Shown piece after piece: positions 31,001 to 40,469 of a stretch of DNA of 64,000 nt. Source of the stretch: Lysinibacillus sp. PLM2 (GTDB taxonomy: Bacteria; Bacillota; Bacilli; Bacillales_A; Planococcaceae); NCBI GenBank assembly GCA_023168345.1, contig AP025689.1, positions 3,802,001 to 3,866,000 on the forward strand. The letters are read 5' to 3'. The position numbers and the translations under genes were made by a program. Below the pieces are notes generated by a model that saw only the letters and a list, made by a program, of their open reading frames with translations, was not told where the DNA came from and searched no databases. The stretch's first letter is position 1. Each line of letters starts with the position of its first letter.

Positions 31001-31858
31001 ATGAAATTAAGAGTTTCTGCAGTTCAATATCATTTGCATACAATTGAAAACTTTGAGGATTTTGCAAATCAATGCGAGCATTATATAAAAGCAGCACTTG
31101 AATTCGATACAGAGTTTATTCTCTTCCCTGAGTTTTTCACAACACAATTGTTATCTATTAAAGGAGAAAATGGAGAAGCATTAACAATTAACGATTTACC
31201 AAGTTTTACTGATAAATACCTTGAAACTTTCACTTCCTTCGCGAAACAATACAATGTCCATATTATCGCAGGGACTCATGTTGTAAATGTTGATGGCAAG
31301 CTTCGAAATACAGCACATTTATTTTACCCGAACGGCAAAGTCGTAACTCAAGCAAAGCTTCATATTACCCCGACGGAAGTACATGAATGGAACATGTCAG
31401 CCGGAGAAGGTTTAGAGGTATTTGATACGGATAAGGGAAGAATTGCGCTTTTAACTTGCTATGATATAGAATTCCCTGAAATTGTTCGTATGGCAAAAGC
31501 AAAAGGCGCAGATGTAATCTTCTGTCCATCTTGTACTGATGATCGTCATGGCTTCCATCGAGTTCGATATACAAGTCATGCCCGCGCAATTGAAAATCAA
31601 ATTTATGTTGTCTTAACAGGGACAGTCGGTGCATTACCAACAGTGGACTTTATGCGTGCTAATTTCGGTCAGGCTGCGATTATTACACCAAACGACGTTC
31701 CATTCCCTCCTAAAGGTTTACTAGCTGAAGGAGAAATTAACAATGACATGATTGTTACTGCTGATTTAGACTTGGAATTACTTTATAAAGTACGGGAAAA
31801 AGGTTCTGTGACAACTTGGAGAGACAGACGAATTGATTTATATACTGACTGGGAATAA
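31001..31858 (+). CDS. Carbon-nitrogen hydrolase (nitrilase superfamily)
   Basis: A 285-residue amidohydrolase with the nitrilase triad: Glu in ILFPEFF (near 47), Lys in AKLHITP (near 122), Cys in LLTCYDIEFPE (near 157). Substrate unknown; likely a linear amide. AGAGGGG precedes the ATG. The downstream GNAT gene starts 12 bases later. In B. subtilis YhcX both activities are in one protein, so the pair probably acts together. Confidence 0.88.
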   Translation: MKLRVSAVQYHLHTIENFEDFANQCEHYIKAALEFDTEFILFPEFFTTQLLSIKGENGEALTINDLPSFTDKYLETFTSFAKQYNVHIIAGTHVVNVDGKLRNTAHLFYPNGKVVTQAKLHITPTEVHEWNMSAGEGLEVFDTDKGRIALLTCYDIEFPEIVRMAKAKGADVIFCPSCTDDRHGFHRVRYTSHARAIENQIYVVLTGTVGALPTVDFMRANFGQAAIITPNDVPFPPKGLLAEGEINNDMIVTADLDLELLYKVREKGSVTTWRDRRIDLYTDWE

Positions 31859-31869
31859 GGAGGTTCCTC

Positions 31870-32532
31870 ATGTATCGAAGTGAGCAGTTATTATTTCATG
31901 ATGGGAAACCCGTTCCGATTATTATTCGGAATTATGAGTCGAAAGATTTTGATGAATTAATCGATATTCAAGCGGAAAGTTTTCCCCCTCCCTTTCCTTC
32001 TGAGCTTTGGTGGAATAAAGAACAACTAACAAATCATGTATCGCTTTTTCCAGAAGGAGCTCTTTGCATCGAGATTGATGGTAAGGTTGTCAGCTCTTTA
32101 ACTGGCGTTGGTGTTCATTTCGATCCCGCTTATACTAATCATACTTGGGCTGAAATGACTGACAATGGTTATATTACAAATCACGATCCTAATGGCAATA
32201 CCCTCTATATTGTTGATATAAGTGTGCGACCTGCTTATCGTTCATACGGCCTTGGAAAAATTATGATGCAATCGATGTACCATGTTGTCATTGAAAAAGG
32301 TTTTGATCGTTTACTCGGTGGCGGTCGAATGCCTGGCTATCGTAAGTATGCAGATACACTTACAGCAAATGAATATGTGGATCATGTAATAAACGGAAAG
32401 GTTCACGATCCTGTCATTTCATTTTTATTGCGATGCGGTAGAAAGCCTATTGCAGTAGTAGAAAATTATTTAGAAGATGAAGAATCTTTAAACTATGGGG
32501 TATTAATGGAATGGAGAAATCCATTTAAATAA
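31870..32532 (+). CDS. GNAT N-acetyltransferase
   Basis: A 220-residue GNAT protein. The acetyl-CoA loop is VRPAYRSYGLGKIMMQ (R/Q-x2-G-x-G/A form, residues 119-134), preceded by the TLYIVDISV strand. AAGGAGG lies 5 bases before the ATG. It is coupled to the nitrilase-family gene, and a strong terminator follows. Substrate unknown. Confidence 0.88.
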   Translation: MYRSEQLLFHDGKPVPIIIRNYESKDFDELIDIQAESFPPPFPSELWWNKEQLTNHVSLFPEGALCIEIDGKVVSSLTGVGVHFDPAYTNHTWAEMTDNGYITNHDPNGNTLYIVDISVRPAYRSYGLGKIMMQSMYHVVIEKGFDRLLGGGRMPGYRKYADTLTANEYVDHVINGKVHDPVISFLLRCGRKPIAVVENYLEDEESLNYGVLMEWRNPFK

Positions 32533-32535
32533 TTT

Positions 32536-32573
32536 AAAAGTACTTTTCCTTTTAAAAGGAAAAGTACTTTTTT
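32536..32573 (+). terminator. Terminator after the GNAT gene
   Basis: An 18-bp uninterrupted stem (AAAAGTACTTTTCCTTTT and complement) followed by six Ts. Confidence 0.92.
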
Positions 32574-32580
32574 GATTGCA

Positions 32581-32634
32581 TTGACATTTTCTGAAAATTA
32601 GCATATAAATGATATATGAACATATGCTCATATA
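32581..32634 (+). promoter_or_regulatory. Promoter and CzrA-type operator
   Basis: TTGACA (32581-32586), 17 bases, TATAAA (32604-32609), then a near-perfect palindrome TATATGAACA-TATGCTCATATA at 32613-32634 over the transcript start. This is the 12-2-12-like operator of zinc-sensing ArsR proteins. Confidence 0.82.
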
Positions 32635-32669
32635 TAAAATTAAATTTCCTTAAAAGGTGTTGTTAAATA

Positions 32670-33002
32670 ATGAGTCCACATGATAAAGATATCGTACTGC
32701 AAGAGTTAGACCACGATTTAGACGAAGAAACATTATTTATTGTTTCACAAACTTTTAAAGCATTAAGTGATCCAACTCGCATACGAATTCTTCACTTCTT
32801 ATGTAGTGATGAGCATTCCGTTAATGATATTGCACAACACTTGAATTTAAGTCAGTCTACCGTTTCACATCAATTACGCTTTTTAAAAAATCTTCGCTTA
32901 GTCAAGTTTAGACGTGAAGGTACAACACTGTATTATTCAAAGGACGATGATCACATTATGAATCTGTTAAAGCAAGCAATTGATCATGCTGCTCATAATT
33001 AA
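32670..33002 (+). CDS. czrA: Zinc/cobalt-sensing ArsR-family repressor (CzrA-like)
   Basis: A 110-residue winged-helix repressor. Recognition helix [11 protein letters not shown], beta wing [10 protein letters not shown], and a C-terminal alpha-5 metal site (D and H in [20 protein letters not shown]) as in CzrA/SmtB. It lacks the cysteine site of CadC. It should release its operator when zinc or cobalt is high, inducing itself and the CDF transporter 50 bases downstream. Confidence 0.92.
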   Translation: MSPHDKDIVLQELDHDLDEETLFIVSQTFKALSDPTRIRILHFLCSDEHSVNDIAQHLNLSQSTVSHQLRFLKNLRLVKFRREGTTLYYSKDDDHIMNLLKQAIDHAAHN

Positions 33003-33052
33003 CTTTACTATTTTGCGAAGATATATTTTTAAAAAAGAATAGGGGGATTTAA

Positions 33053-34012
33053 ATGACCTCTCATCATAGTCATGACCACCATCATCATAGCCATAGTTCT
33101 AATAAAAAGGTATTGCTTCTTTCCTTTATCATTATTACTTCATACATGATAGTGGAAGCTGTTGGGGGATTTATAACGAACAGTTTAGCGCTCATTTCTG
33201 ACGCTGGACATATGCTTAGTGATTCTGTGGCTTTAGGAATTGCATTAGCGGCTCTTATTTTAGGGGAAAAGGCTGCAAATCAAAGGAAAACTTATGGCTA
33301 TAAAAGATTTGAAGTTTTAGCAGCCGCGCTAAACGGCATTACATTGATATTAATAGCATTATATATTTTCTATGAATCGATTGAGCGTTTTGCGAATCCG
33401 CCAGAAGTCGCAACGACTGGCATGCTCATCATCAGCTGTATCGGTTTATTGGTGAATATTCTAGTTGCCTGGATCATGATGCATGGTGGCGATACAGAAG
33501 AAAATTTAAATATGCGTGGGGCTTTTTTACATGTGCTTAGTGATATGCTAGGTTCAGTAGGTGCCATAGTTGCTGCGTTATTGATGATTTTCTTTGGATT
33601 TGGTTGGGCAGACCCATTGGCAAGTGTTATCGTTGCTCTACTTGTTTTACGCAGTGGCTTTTATGTAACAAAGTCTTCAATCCATGTTTTAATGGAAGGA
33701 ACGCCTAATAACACAAATGTAGATGAAGTGATTCAAATTCTACAGCAAGTAAAGGGAATCCATAGTATTCACGACCTGCATATTTGGAGCATTACGAGCG
33801 GTCTAAATGCTTTGTCCTGTCATGCAGTTGTTGACGATAGGATGACGATCTCTGAAAGTGAGTCGATGCTTCGTAAGATTGAACACGATCTACATCATCA
33901 AGGTATCTCCCATATAACGATTCAGCTTGAAACAACCTCTCATCAACACGATGAGTCCATTCTTTGTCAAATAAAAGGAGACCAAGGAGGGCATCATCAT
34001 CACCATCATTAA
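33053..34012 (+). CDS. czcD: CDF-family zinc/cadmium/cobalt efflux transporter
   Basis: A 319-residue cation diffusion facilitator with six transmembrane helices. Metal-site motifs are SDAGHMLSDS (helix II, D-x3-D form) and HVLSDMLGS (helix V, H-x3-D). A cytoplasmic C-terminal domain carries IHDLHIW. His-rich ends bracket it: HHSHDHHHHSHS at the start and GGHHHHHH at the very end. Exchanges metal for protons or potassium. Regulated with czrA from the upstream operator. Confidence 0.95.
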   Translation: MTSHHSHDHHHHSHSSNKKVLLLSFIIITSYMIVEAVGGFITNSLALISDAGHMLSDSVALGIALAALILGEKAANQRKTYGYKRFEVLAAALNGITLILIALYIFYESIERFANPPEVATTGMLIISCIGLLVNILVAWIMMHGGDTEENLNMRGAFLHVLSDMLGSVGAIVAALLMIFFGFGWADPLASVIVALLVLRSGFYVTKSSIHVLMEGTPNNTNVDEVIQILQQVKGIHSIHDLHIWSITSGLNALSCHAVVDDRMTISESESMLRKIEHDLHHQGISHITIQLETTSHQHDESILCQIKGDQGGHHHHHH

Positions 34013-34015
34013 ATG

Positions 34016-34077
34016 AAAAGAGCCCCATTTCATGAAATGCACGAGATTTAGTAGCATTCACGGGTTAGGGCTCTTTA
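34016..34077. terminator. Terminator between czcD and the sugar dehydrogenase gene
   Basis: AAAGAGCCC / GGGCTCTTT stem with a long structured loop that contains CATTTCATGAAATG, between convergent genes and T-rich after it. Confidence 0.75.
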
Positions 34078-35172
34078 TTATTTAAGGTGTGAAATAGATA
34101 TTTTGTACAATTTATCATCATTTGGCTGAGGATTTCCTCGCCCATCGGTATTGTTTGTTACAAAGTAAAGCATTTCACCTTCAATGTAAACATCACGGAT
34201 GCGCCCAAGGCCTGTGATAACTTCCCGATATTCCTTTTTCTCTATATCAAACTCCAGTAAAGCTGTCCCTCTTAACGCCGCAACATATAGTTTTCCATTA
34301 TAAAGGTCCATTCCAGATGGTGCCCATGTTGTATCGTTACCTGAAGTAAAAATAGGTGTTATCATTCCTTCTTGACTTACATTCCCTTCAATAACTGGCC
34401 ACCCATAATTTTGACCTGGTTCGATTCTGTTTATCTCATCATTACGATTATTTCCATGTTCACTCGCATACATAGTACCGTCCGGTGCCCATACCATTCC
34501 TTGTGAGTTTCGATGACCGTAGCTATATACATATGAATTTGGAATTGGATTGTCATTCGGAATAGATCCATCTAGATTTAATCTTAATATTTTTCCCGCT
34601 AATGCGTTTTTATCTTGCGCAAAGGATGGTTCTGTTGCATCTCCTGCTGTCGCATAAAGTTTATTATCTGGCCCAATTTCTAATCTTCCTCCATGGTATA
34701 CTCGCCCACTTGGAATTTTGTCTAAAAGCACACCGTCCTCACTCCAAGTATTGTCCTTAAGTTTAAGCTTCACAATTCTGTTAAACTGACCAGAACTATC
34801 TTCATAAGTGTAATAAGCATACGCTAAATTAGAGGTTTCAAATTCTGGATCAAGAACAAACCCTAATAAACCGGCTTCGTTTGCTTGTGAAAGTTCCTTT
34901 TCAAGTTCGACAGTTTGTCTTTCAACTTGTCCATTTTCTATTTTCACTATATTTCCTTGTCTTTCGGTTATATAAAAGGTTTCTCCTATTTTTTCAATTG
35001 CCCAAGGCGTTTTTAAATTAGATGCTACTACTTGTAGTTCACTATTATAAACTTGGGATACTTCAATGATTGGATTGTCATCTTCTTTGTGTACAATCAC
35101 CTCAGGCTTCGATGGAAAGCAGCCCGAAATCATTAAGAGCAACAATAATAAACTTGCAGAGATTTTTTTCAA
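34078..35172 (-). CDS. PQQ-type sorbosone/glucose dehydrogenase lipoprotein
   Basis: A 364-residue exported beta-propeller of the glucose/sorbosone dehydrogenase family. Motifs: WAIEKIGETFYITERQGNIVKI, GLLGFVLDPEF, GGRLEIGPDNKLYATAGD, GHRNSQGMVWAPDGTMYASEHG and NYGWPVIEGN. The TTG at 35172 is chosen: it gives MKKISASLLLLLLMISGC, a clean lipobox with Cys18, and GGGAG lies 9 bases upstream. An in-frame ATG at 35181 touches that site directly. Redox cofactor assumed to be PQQ by family only. Confidence 0.85.
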   Translation of the reverse strand: MKKISASLLLLLLMISGCFPSKPEVIVHKEDDNPIIEVSQVYNSELQVVASNLKTPWAIEKIGETFYITERQGNIVKIENGQVERQTVELEKELSQANEAGLLGFVLDPEFETSNLAYAYYTYEDSSGQFNRIVKLKLKDNTWSEDGVLLDKIPSGRVYHGGRLEIGPDNKLYATAGDATEPSFAQDKNALAGKILRLNLDGSIPNDNPIPNSYVYSYGHRNSQGMVWAPDGTMYASEHGNNRNDEINRIEPGQNYGWPVIEGNVSQEGMITPIFTSGNDTTWAPSGMDLYNGKLYVAALRGTALLEFDIEKKEYREVITGLGRIRDVYIEGEMLYFVTNNTDGRGNPQPNDDKLYKISISHLK

Positions 35173-35300
35173 TTGGTCCATCTCCCATTTAAATACAATT
35201 TCTTCATTATTATTCCCCCATCTTAATAATAACAAACTTTCTAATTGAAAAAATATATATGGATTGATCACACGTTTAAATCTATCCTCTACAAAACAAA

Positions 35301-35329
35301 AAAACATCTAGCACCATGCTAGATGTTTT
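35301..35329 (-). terminator. nhaC-family gene terminator
   Basis: AAAACATCTAGC / GCTAGATGTTTT stem, 5-base loop, followed by Ts on the minus strand, 20 bases after the antiporter stop. Confidence 0.9.
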
Positions 35330-35348
35330 CCTAAAGGATAACTCAATA

Positions 35349-36734
35349 TCAGCCTTTTTTCGTATAAGTAAGTGTCATATTCAGCCATCCAAAAAGAATA
35401 GTTAGAATCGGACAGATGAGACAGAACAATGTATAGGGTAAATATTCTAAAGTGTGAACCTCTAACGTGGAGGTAATAAAAATACCACAAACGCTCCATG
35501 GAACAAGGGGGTTCACAACAGTCCCCGCGTCTTCCATTACACGAGATAAATTTTTAGGATGCAAGGAAAGCTCTCGAAATTTTCCTTTAAACGCCTCACC
35601 AGTTAATAAAATCGATAAATACTGTTCGCCCACCAATGTGTTTATACTAATAGCAGTTAGTGCAGAGCCTGTAATAACAGAACCGACACTGTTAAGAATG
35701 GTAGATACTTTTGATAATAATGTTTGGATAATCCCAAGTGCAAATAGTAACCCACCCATGCTCAAAGATAGAATGACTAGGAAAATAGTAAAGAACATAC
35801 TACTAACTCCCCCACGAGTAAGGAGCTCATCAATACTTTCAATCCCTACACTCGACTCATATCCACTGTACAACACTTCAAATAAAACTGTCAGTGACAT
35901 TGGTGCATGGAAATAGGAAATTAAAATTCCACTTATTGTACTGACAGCTAACGTGATAAAAGCTGGTATTTTAAATAATGTACATGCAATTAATACGATC
36001 AATGGTAACAATGCGTAGTCATGTACTAAATTTGTCGTTAATAATCCCGTTTTATATTCGTTAATAATGGATGTATCCATTACTTCAATGGCAGGTGATA
36101 AAACTGCGAAAAAAATCAGCGTAATAATGAATGCCGGGATTGTTGTCCATCCCATATTTTTTATATGCTCAAATAAATCAACATTAACTGTCCCAGCTGC
36201 TAATGTCGTCGTATCTGAAAGAGGAGACATTTTATCACCAAAGAAGGCTCCGGATACAATCGCACCTGCTGTTATAGCAATCGAAATATCCAAAGCACTA
36301 GCTATACCAATAAAGGCTACCCCAACGGTTGCAACAGTTGTAAGTGAGCTTCCAATAACCACACCGATCAAACCCGTTACAATAAAAACAATGGCAAAGA
36401 AAAAGCTCGGAGTGACAAAGGAAAAACCATAATATAAAAGGGTCGGTATTGTCCCTCCGATAATCCAACCACTTATTAACAATCCAATTAAAATAAAAAT
36501 AAATACGGCACCCATCCCTGCACTCGCTCCAGCAGTCATGCTCGATTGCAAATCTGCAAATGGAACTTTTTTTAGCAGCCCATAGGCGAGTAATAAAAGG
36601 ATAGAAAAGATAATTGGAATATGTGGCGTTGCACCAAATTTACTTATTGATATCGAAATAATAAAAATAATTGCGCCTACTAATAAAGCCGATTCTAAAA
36701 AGCTTGGTTTTGTTTTTTGTTCAATCGAAAACAT
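35349..36734 (-). CDS. nhaC: NhaC-family Na+/H+ antiporter
   Basis: A 461-residue protein with about twelve hydrophobic segments, typical of the NhaC family. It includes GAFFGDKMSPLSDTTTLAAGT, the conserved motif of these antiporters, and a second half with EDAGTVVNPLVPWSVCG. It sits in the membrane and should exchange sodium for protons (or malate/lactate in the MleN branch). Single gene with GGAG before the ATG and a terminator behind. Confidence 0.9.
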   Translation of the reverse strand: MFSIEQKTKPSFLESALLVGAIIFIISISISKFGATPHIPIIFSILLLLAYGLLKKVPFADLQSSMTAGASAGMGAVFIFILIGLLISGWIIGGTIPTLLYYGFSFVTPSFFFAIVFIVTGLIGVVIGSSLTTVATVGVAFIGIASALDISIAITAGAIVSGAFFGDKMSPLSDTTTLAAGTVNVDLFEHIKNMGWTTIPAFIITLIFFAVLSPAIEVMDTSIINEYKTGLLTTNLVHDYALLPLIVLIACTLFKIPAFITLAVSTISGILISYFHAPMSLTVLFEVLYSGYESSVGIESIDELLTRGGVSSMFFTIFLVILSLSMGGLLFALGIIQTLLSKVSTILNSVGSVITGSALTAISINTLVGEQYLSILLTGEAFKGKFRELSLHPKNLSRVMEDAGTVVNPLVPWSVCGIFITSTLEVHTLEYLPYTLFCLICPILTILFGWLNMTLTYTKKG

Positions 36735-37040
36735 TGTTAATCTCCTATAATCGATATTTCTATAATAAATTTCTAATTTTAACTTTTCGATGTAAATTGA
36801 GATTACATCAATTAATCTGTCGCTTCAACGCGTTGAAGTCCTAAAACATCATACCACAGAATTTTTAAGTTTCTCTGAATATAGATAATTTAAAATTGTT
36901 AGATTTTTTAATATAGAAATACTAAAAAACCGTTTTCCTTAGAAGGATAAAACGGAATAAGATGCCCATCTTTATCTCATCTTTATATGGTTATGATATT
37001 CTTTCAAAGTATTACCTTTAAAGCATTGTGAGGGAAAAAA
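36735..37040. other. Gap between nhaC and the response regulator fragment
   Basis: Divergent promoter region. A small AAACCGTTTT...AAAACGG hairpin lies at 36929-36954. Nothing coding is visible. Confidence 0.5.
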
Positions 37041-37472
37041 ATGCAAAAGACGATTTTGATTGTTGAAGATGAAGACATTTTACGTGAAATAGTAAAGGAT
37101 TATTTATTGAATGAAGGATATGAAGTATTAGAAGCTGTGGATGGTAATGAAGCTTTAGCTATATTCGAAAAATATGAAGTACATTTAATTATTCTAGATA
37201 TTATGTTGCCAGAGTTAGATGGATGGTCCGTTTGTCGACGCATTCGTAAGTTATCTAATGTCCCTATTATTATGTTGACTGCCCGCGCAGATGAGGATGA
37301 CACCCTACTAGGTTTCGAATTAGGTGCCGATGATTATGTGACAAAACCATACAGTCCGCCAATTTTAATGGCTAGAGTAAAAAGATTAATCGATAGTCGA
37401 TATTCTATTAAAGACAATCAGTCAGCTAAAAAAAGTTGGATTGCATCCTTCGTTGCTCCTACACTCGTATAA
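37041..37472 (+). pseudogene. Truncated OmpR/PhoB-type response regulator
   Basis: Encodes a complete receiver domain: VEDED acidic pocket (residues 9-13), phospho-acceptor Asp in LIILDIMLPELDGW (near 53), Thr in IIMLTARADE, Lys in DDYVTKPYSP. The frame then diverges after about residue 128 (KDNQSAK) and ends with 15 unrelated residues. The winged-helix output domain of the ~230-residue family is missing and there is no partner kinase. An AAAAAGTTGG inverted-repeat element begins at the break. A receiver-only protein might still be made. Confidence 0.75.
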
Positions 37473-37524
37473 GCGTTAAGCGGTGCACTTGAATAGGAAA
37501 TATGAGGGAATAACCAACTTTTTT
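37425..37524. repeat. Short element with AAAAAGTTGG inverted ends
   Basis: AAAAAAAGTTGG (37427-37438) and CCAACTTTTTT (37513-37523) are inverted about 95 bases apart, exactly where the response regulator loses homology. It could be a miniature insertion element or a long-range terminator. Confidence 0.4.
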
Positions 37525-37672
37525 CTTTGTAAAATTTTGCTCTATCAATCAGTGTAAGTGTATTTAATTCTATAACCCTATATAAGGTATGAGCAACTTT
37601 CTTGATTAAGTAATTTGATAGAATTATCATTCTAGCTGTAAGCGAAGTTTATTAATTATGGAGGGATTATCT

Positions 37673-39151
37673 ATGTCTAAAGAACCTATTTCAGTCAACG
37701 CCATTATCAATGGCGAGAAAATACAAACAGATAAAAAAATTACGCGCGAAAATCCAACACATCCTGAGGAGATTGTTGGTTACGCTCCAAATAATACGAG
37801 AGAGGAAACAATTCAAGCAATTGATGCAGCCCATGAAGCTTTTAAAACTTGGGCATGGAGTGATATCGACGATCGTATCGAAAGAATGAATCGTGCCATA
37901 CAAAAAATTAAAGACCAATTGCCAGAAATTGCTGAGCTATTGTCTCGTGAACATGGTAAAGCACTTTATGATGCACAAGGAGAAATTGCAATTTCTCTTA
38001 TGTGGATGGAATTTGCCGTTGAAAATGTGAAAAAAGCTACTTCAACTGAAGAGTTAAAACATGAAAACGGTCGTACAATCATTTCACATGACCCTATTGG
38101 CGTAGTAGCAGCTATCACACCATGGAACTATCCAATTTCCCTGTCTACTATAAAAATTGCACCTGCTCTATTAACAGGAAATACAATGGTACTGAAACCA
38201 AGCCCATTTGCACCTTTAGCGGTAAGTCTTGTAACTGAGATCATCGCGGACGAGTTCCCAGCAGGCGTATTGAATCTTGTAAACGGTGACGCAGAAGTTG
38301 GTGTTGAGCTTACATCCAATCCAAAAATTGCGAAAATTGCCTTTACAGGTGGTACAAATACAGCGAAACATATCATGAAAGCTGCATCCGACACAATTAA
38401 AAATATGACGTTAGAGCTTGGCGGCAATGACGCAGCCATCGTTCTAGAAGACTTTGATGTAAATGACGAACGCCCATTACGCCGAATGGTTATTTCAAAC
38501 TTCTTAACAGCCGGACAAATTTGCATGATTGCTAAACGCGTCTATGTTCACCGTTCAATCTATGATGCGTTTGTTGAAAAATACATTGAAGCAGCCAACA
38601 AATGGATTAAAGTCGGTGATCCATTTCACCCTGAAGTTACAGTAGGCCCAGTGAATAACAAAGCCCAAGTAAATTATGTAAATAGTTTAGTGGAAGATGC
38701 AAAAAATAAAGGGGCAAAAATCATTCCATTAGGAACAATTCTAAACCCCGAATTAATGGATAACGGATACTTCCTACAACCAACACTTGTATTAGGTGCA
38801 GATGTTCATGATCGCGTGGTAGTAGAAGAACAATTTGGTCCAACTGTTCCGATCCTTCCATTCGATGATGAAGAAGAAGTGATTAAACTGCATAACGAAA
38901 GCATCTATGGTTTAACAAGCTCCGTATGGGGCGAAGAAGAACACGCTATTAAAGTAGCACGTCGCATTGAAGCCGGTACAACAATGATCAACACTGCTGC
39001 AGTGCAAGGATTAGACGTTCACTTCCCATTCGGCGGAGTGAAACAATCAGGCGTTGGGCGAGAATATGGTTTAGATGGGATTAAATCTTATACAGAAACT
39101 CATGTCATCAATGTGCCAACTATGAAGGAATTACCTTATATTCCAGAATAA
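37673..39151 (+). CDS. NAD(P)-dependent aldehyde dehydrogenase (succinate-semialdehyde type)
   Basis: A 492-residue aldehyde dehydrogenase. ITPWNYPISLSTIKIAPALLTGNTMVLKPS is the coenzyme-binding region, ELGGND holds the general-base Glu (near 254), GQICM the nucleophilic Cys (near 288), and EEQFGPTVPILPF the conserved Glu/Phe. Family resemblance is to succinate-semialdehyde and related dehydrogenases; substrate not certain. The ATG at 37673 has GGAGGG 7 bases upstream; an earlier in-frame ATG overlaps that site. Confidence 0.9.
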   Translation: MSKEPISVNAIINGEKIQTDKKITRENPTHPEEIVGYAPNNTREETIQAIDAAHEAFKTWAWSDIDDRIERMNRAIQKIKDQLPEIAELLSREHGKALYDAQGEIAISLMWMEFAVENVKKATSTEELKHENGRTIISHDPIGVVAAITPWNYPISLSTIKIAPALLTGNTMVLKPSPFAPLAVSLVTEIIADEFPAGVLNLVNGDAEVGVELTSNPKIAKIAFTGGTNTAKHIMKAASDTIKNMTLELGGNDAAIVLEDFDVNDERPLRRMVISNFLTAGQICMIAKRVYVHRSIYDAFVEKYIEAANKWIKVGDPFHPEVTVGPVNNKAQVNYVNSLVEDAKNKGAKIIPLGTILNPELMDNGYFLQPTLVLGADVHDRVVVEEQFGPTVPILPFDDEEEVIKLHNESIYGLTSSVWGEEEHAIKVARRIEAGTTMINTAAVQGLDVHFPFGGVKQSGVGREYGLDGIKSYTETHVINVPTMKELPYIPE

Positions 39152-39202
39152 AATTTCATTCTAACTAATAATGAGAAACTTATTTGCATAAATAAGCCCA
39201 AT

Positions 39203-39247
39203 CTGTAGGTCAACTCACATTTTAGAGTTGGTCTACAGTTTTTTTAT
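39203..39247 (+). terminator. Aldehyde dehydrogenase terminator
   Basis: TGTAGGTCAACTC / GAGTTGGTCTACA stem followed by seven Ts. Confidence 0.9.
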
Positions 39248-39362
39248 TAGTTGGAGGGGAAATCTAATATAGGGACAAGGCTGAAGTATTGTTCTAGAGA
39301 ACAGAATAAAATCTTAGCAAGAAAAACGGACTTATTAAACCGACAAAAGATATTTCTATACA
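39248..39362. other. Gap before the rplM-rpsI terminator
   Basis: Short gap between two convergent transcripts. No supported gene. Confidence 0.5.
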
Positions 39363-39397
39363 AAAAGACCCCCAAAGCAAATGCTTTGAGAGTCTTG
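39363..39397 (-). terminator. rplM-rpsI terminator
   Basis: AAGACTCTCAAAGCA / TGCTTTGGGGGTCTT stem with Ts on the minus strand, 16 bases after the rpsI stop. Confidence 0.88.
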
Positions 39398-39412
39398 ATA
39401 TATTCCCAAAAA

Positions 39413-39805
39413 TTAACGTTTTGAGAACTGAGGCGCACGACGAGCACCTTTAAGACCGTATTTTTTACGTTCTTTCATACGTGGATCACGTGTTAATAAT
39501 CCAGCAGATTTTAAAGCTGGACGGAAATCTGGGTCAACTTGTAATAATGCACGAGCGATACCATGACGGATAGCGCCAGCTTGACCTGTGAATCCTCCAC
39601 CGTTTACGTTTACAAATACATCATAACTACCTTTAGTTTGAGTAGCTTCTAATGGTTGGTTGATGATTAAGTGTAAAGTTTCGAATGGTAAATATTCTTC
39701 GATACTACGGTTGTTGATAACAATTTTGCCTTCGCCTGGTACTAAACGTACACGTGCTACTGAGCTTTTACGACGACCTGTGCCGATATATTGAACTTGT
39801 GCCAA
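39413..39805 (-). CDS. rpsI: 30S ribosomal protein S9
   Basis: 130 residues, complete. It begins [19 protein letters not shown] and ends with the basic tail [11 protein letters not shown] that reaches the P site. It follows rplM by 22 bases, the universal L13-S9 pair. Confidence 0.98.
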   Translation of the reverse strand: MAQVQYIGTGRRKSSVARVRLVPGEGKIVINNRSIEEYLPFETLHLIINQPLEATQTKGSYDVFVNVNGGGFTGQAGAIRHGIARALLQVDPDFRPALKSAGLLTRDPRMKERKKYGLKGARRAPQFSKR

Positions 39806-39827
39806 GGGTAAATCCTCCTCTTATTAA

Positions 39828-40265
39828 TTATCCGCGAAGCTGATAGCTTTCTGGTTTTTGTGCAGCATGTGGATGTTCTGTTCCAGTATAAACATTAAGT
39901 TTAGTGAACATTTTACGACCTAAAGAGTTTTTAGGAAGCATCCCTTTAACTGCTAATTCGATCATTCTTGTTGGGTATTTTTCTAACATTTCGCCAGCAG
40001 TGCGAGTTTTTAAACCGCCTGCAAACATTGTGTGGTGGCGATATAGTTTATCTTCTAATTTGTTACCTGTTAAGTGAATTTTATCAGCATTGATAACAAT
40101 TACATAATCACCAGTATCTACGTTTGGTGTGAAAGTTGGTTTATGTTTACCGCGTAAGATAGAAGCTACTTCAGAAGCTAAACGTCCAAGAGTTTGGCCT
40201 TCTGCGTCAACTACTAACCATTTACGCTCTACTTCATGACCTTTAGCCAGGAATGTTGTACGCAT
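39828..40265 (-). CDS. rplM: 50S ribosomal protein L13
   Basis: 145 residues, complete: [48 protein letters not shown] and [12 protein letters not shown]. Early-assembling 23S-binding protein. It heads the rplM-rpsI unit, with its own promoter 100 bases upstream. Confidence 0.98.
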   Translation of the reverse strand: MRTTFLAKGHEVERKWLVVDAEGQTLGRLASEVASILRGKHKPTFTPNVDTGDYVIVINADKIHLTGNKLEDKLYRHHTMFAGGLKTRTAGEMLEKYPTRMIELAVKGMLPKNSLGRKMFTKLNVYTGTEHPHAAQKPESYQLRG

Positions 40266-40395
40266 TTATATGTCCTCCTAATCGATTCGATTACCGTTAT
40301 TTTTCATTATATACACTTATAAGTTTCGGGGCTTATTTGTGGTTGGTAATGAAAATACCATATGTCATAATATAATATTTAGCGGTATAAGTCAA
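40266..40395 (-). promoter_or_regulatory. rplM promoter and leader
   Basis: TTGACT (40390-40395), 17 bases, TATTAT (40367-40372) on the minus strand. About 95 bases of leader follow before rplM. Bacillales often carry an autoregulatory L13 leader here; I could not confirm its structure. Confidence 0.7.
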
Positions 40396-40469
40396 GAGAA
40401 AATGTACACCTGGTAAAGTTGTTTCTACATTTTATAGTATAAATTTTCTCGAACTTCCCGCATTAAATC

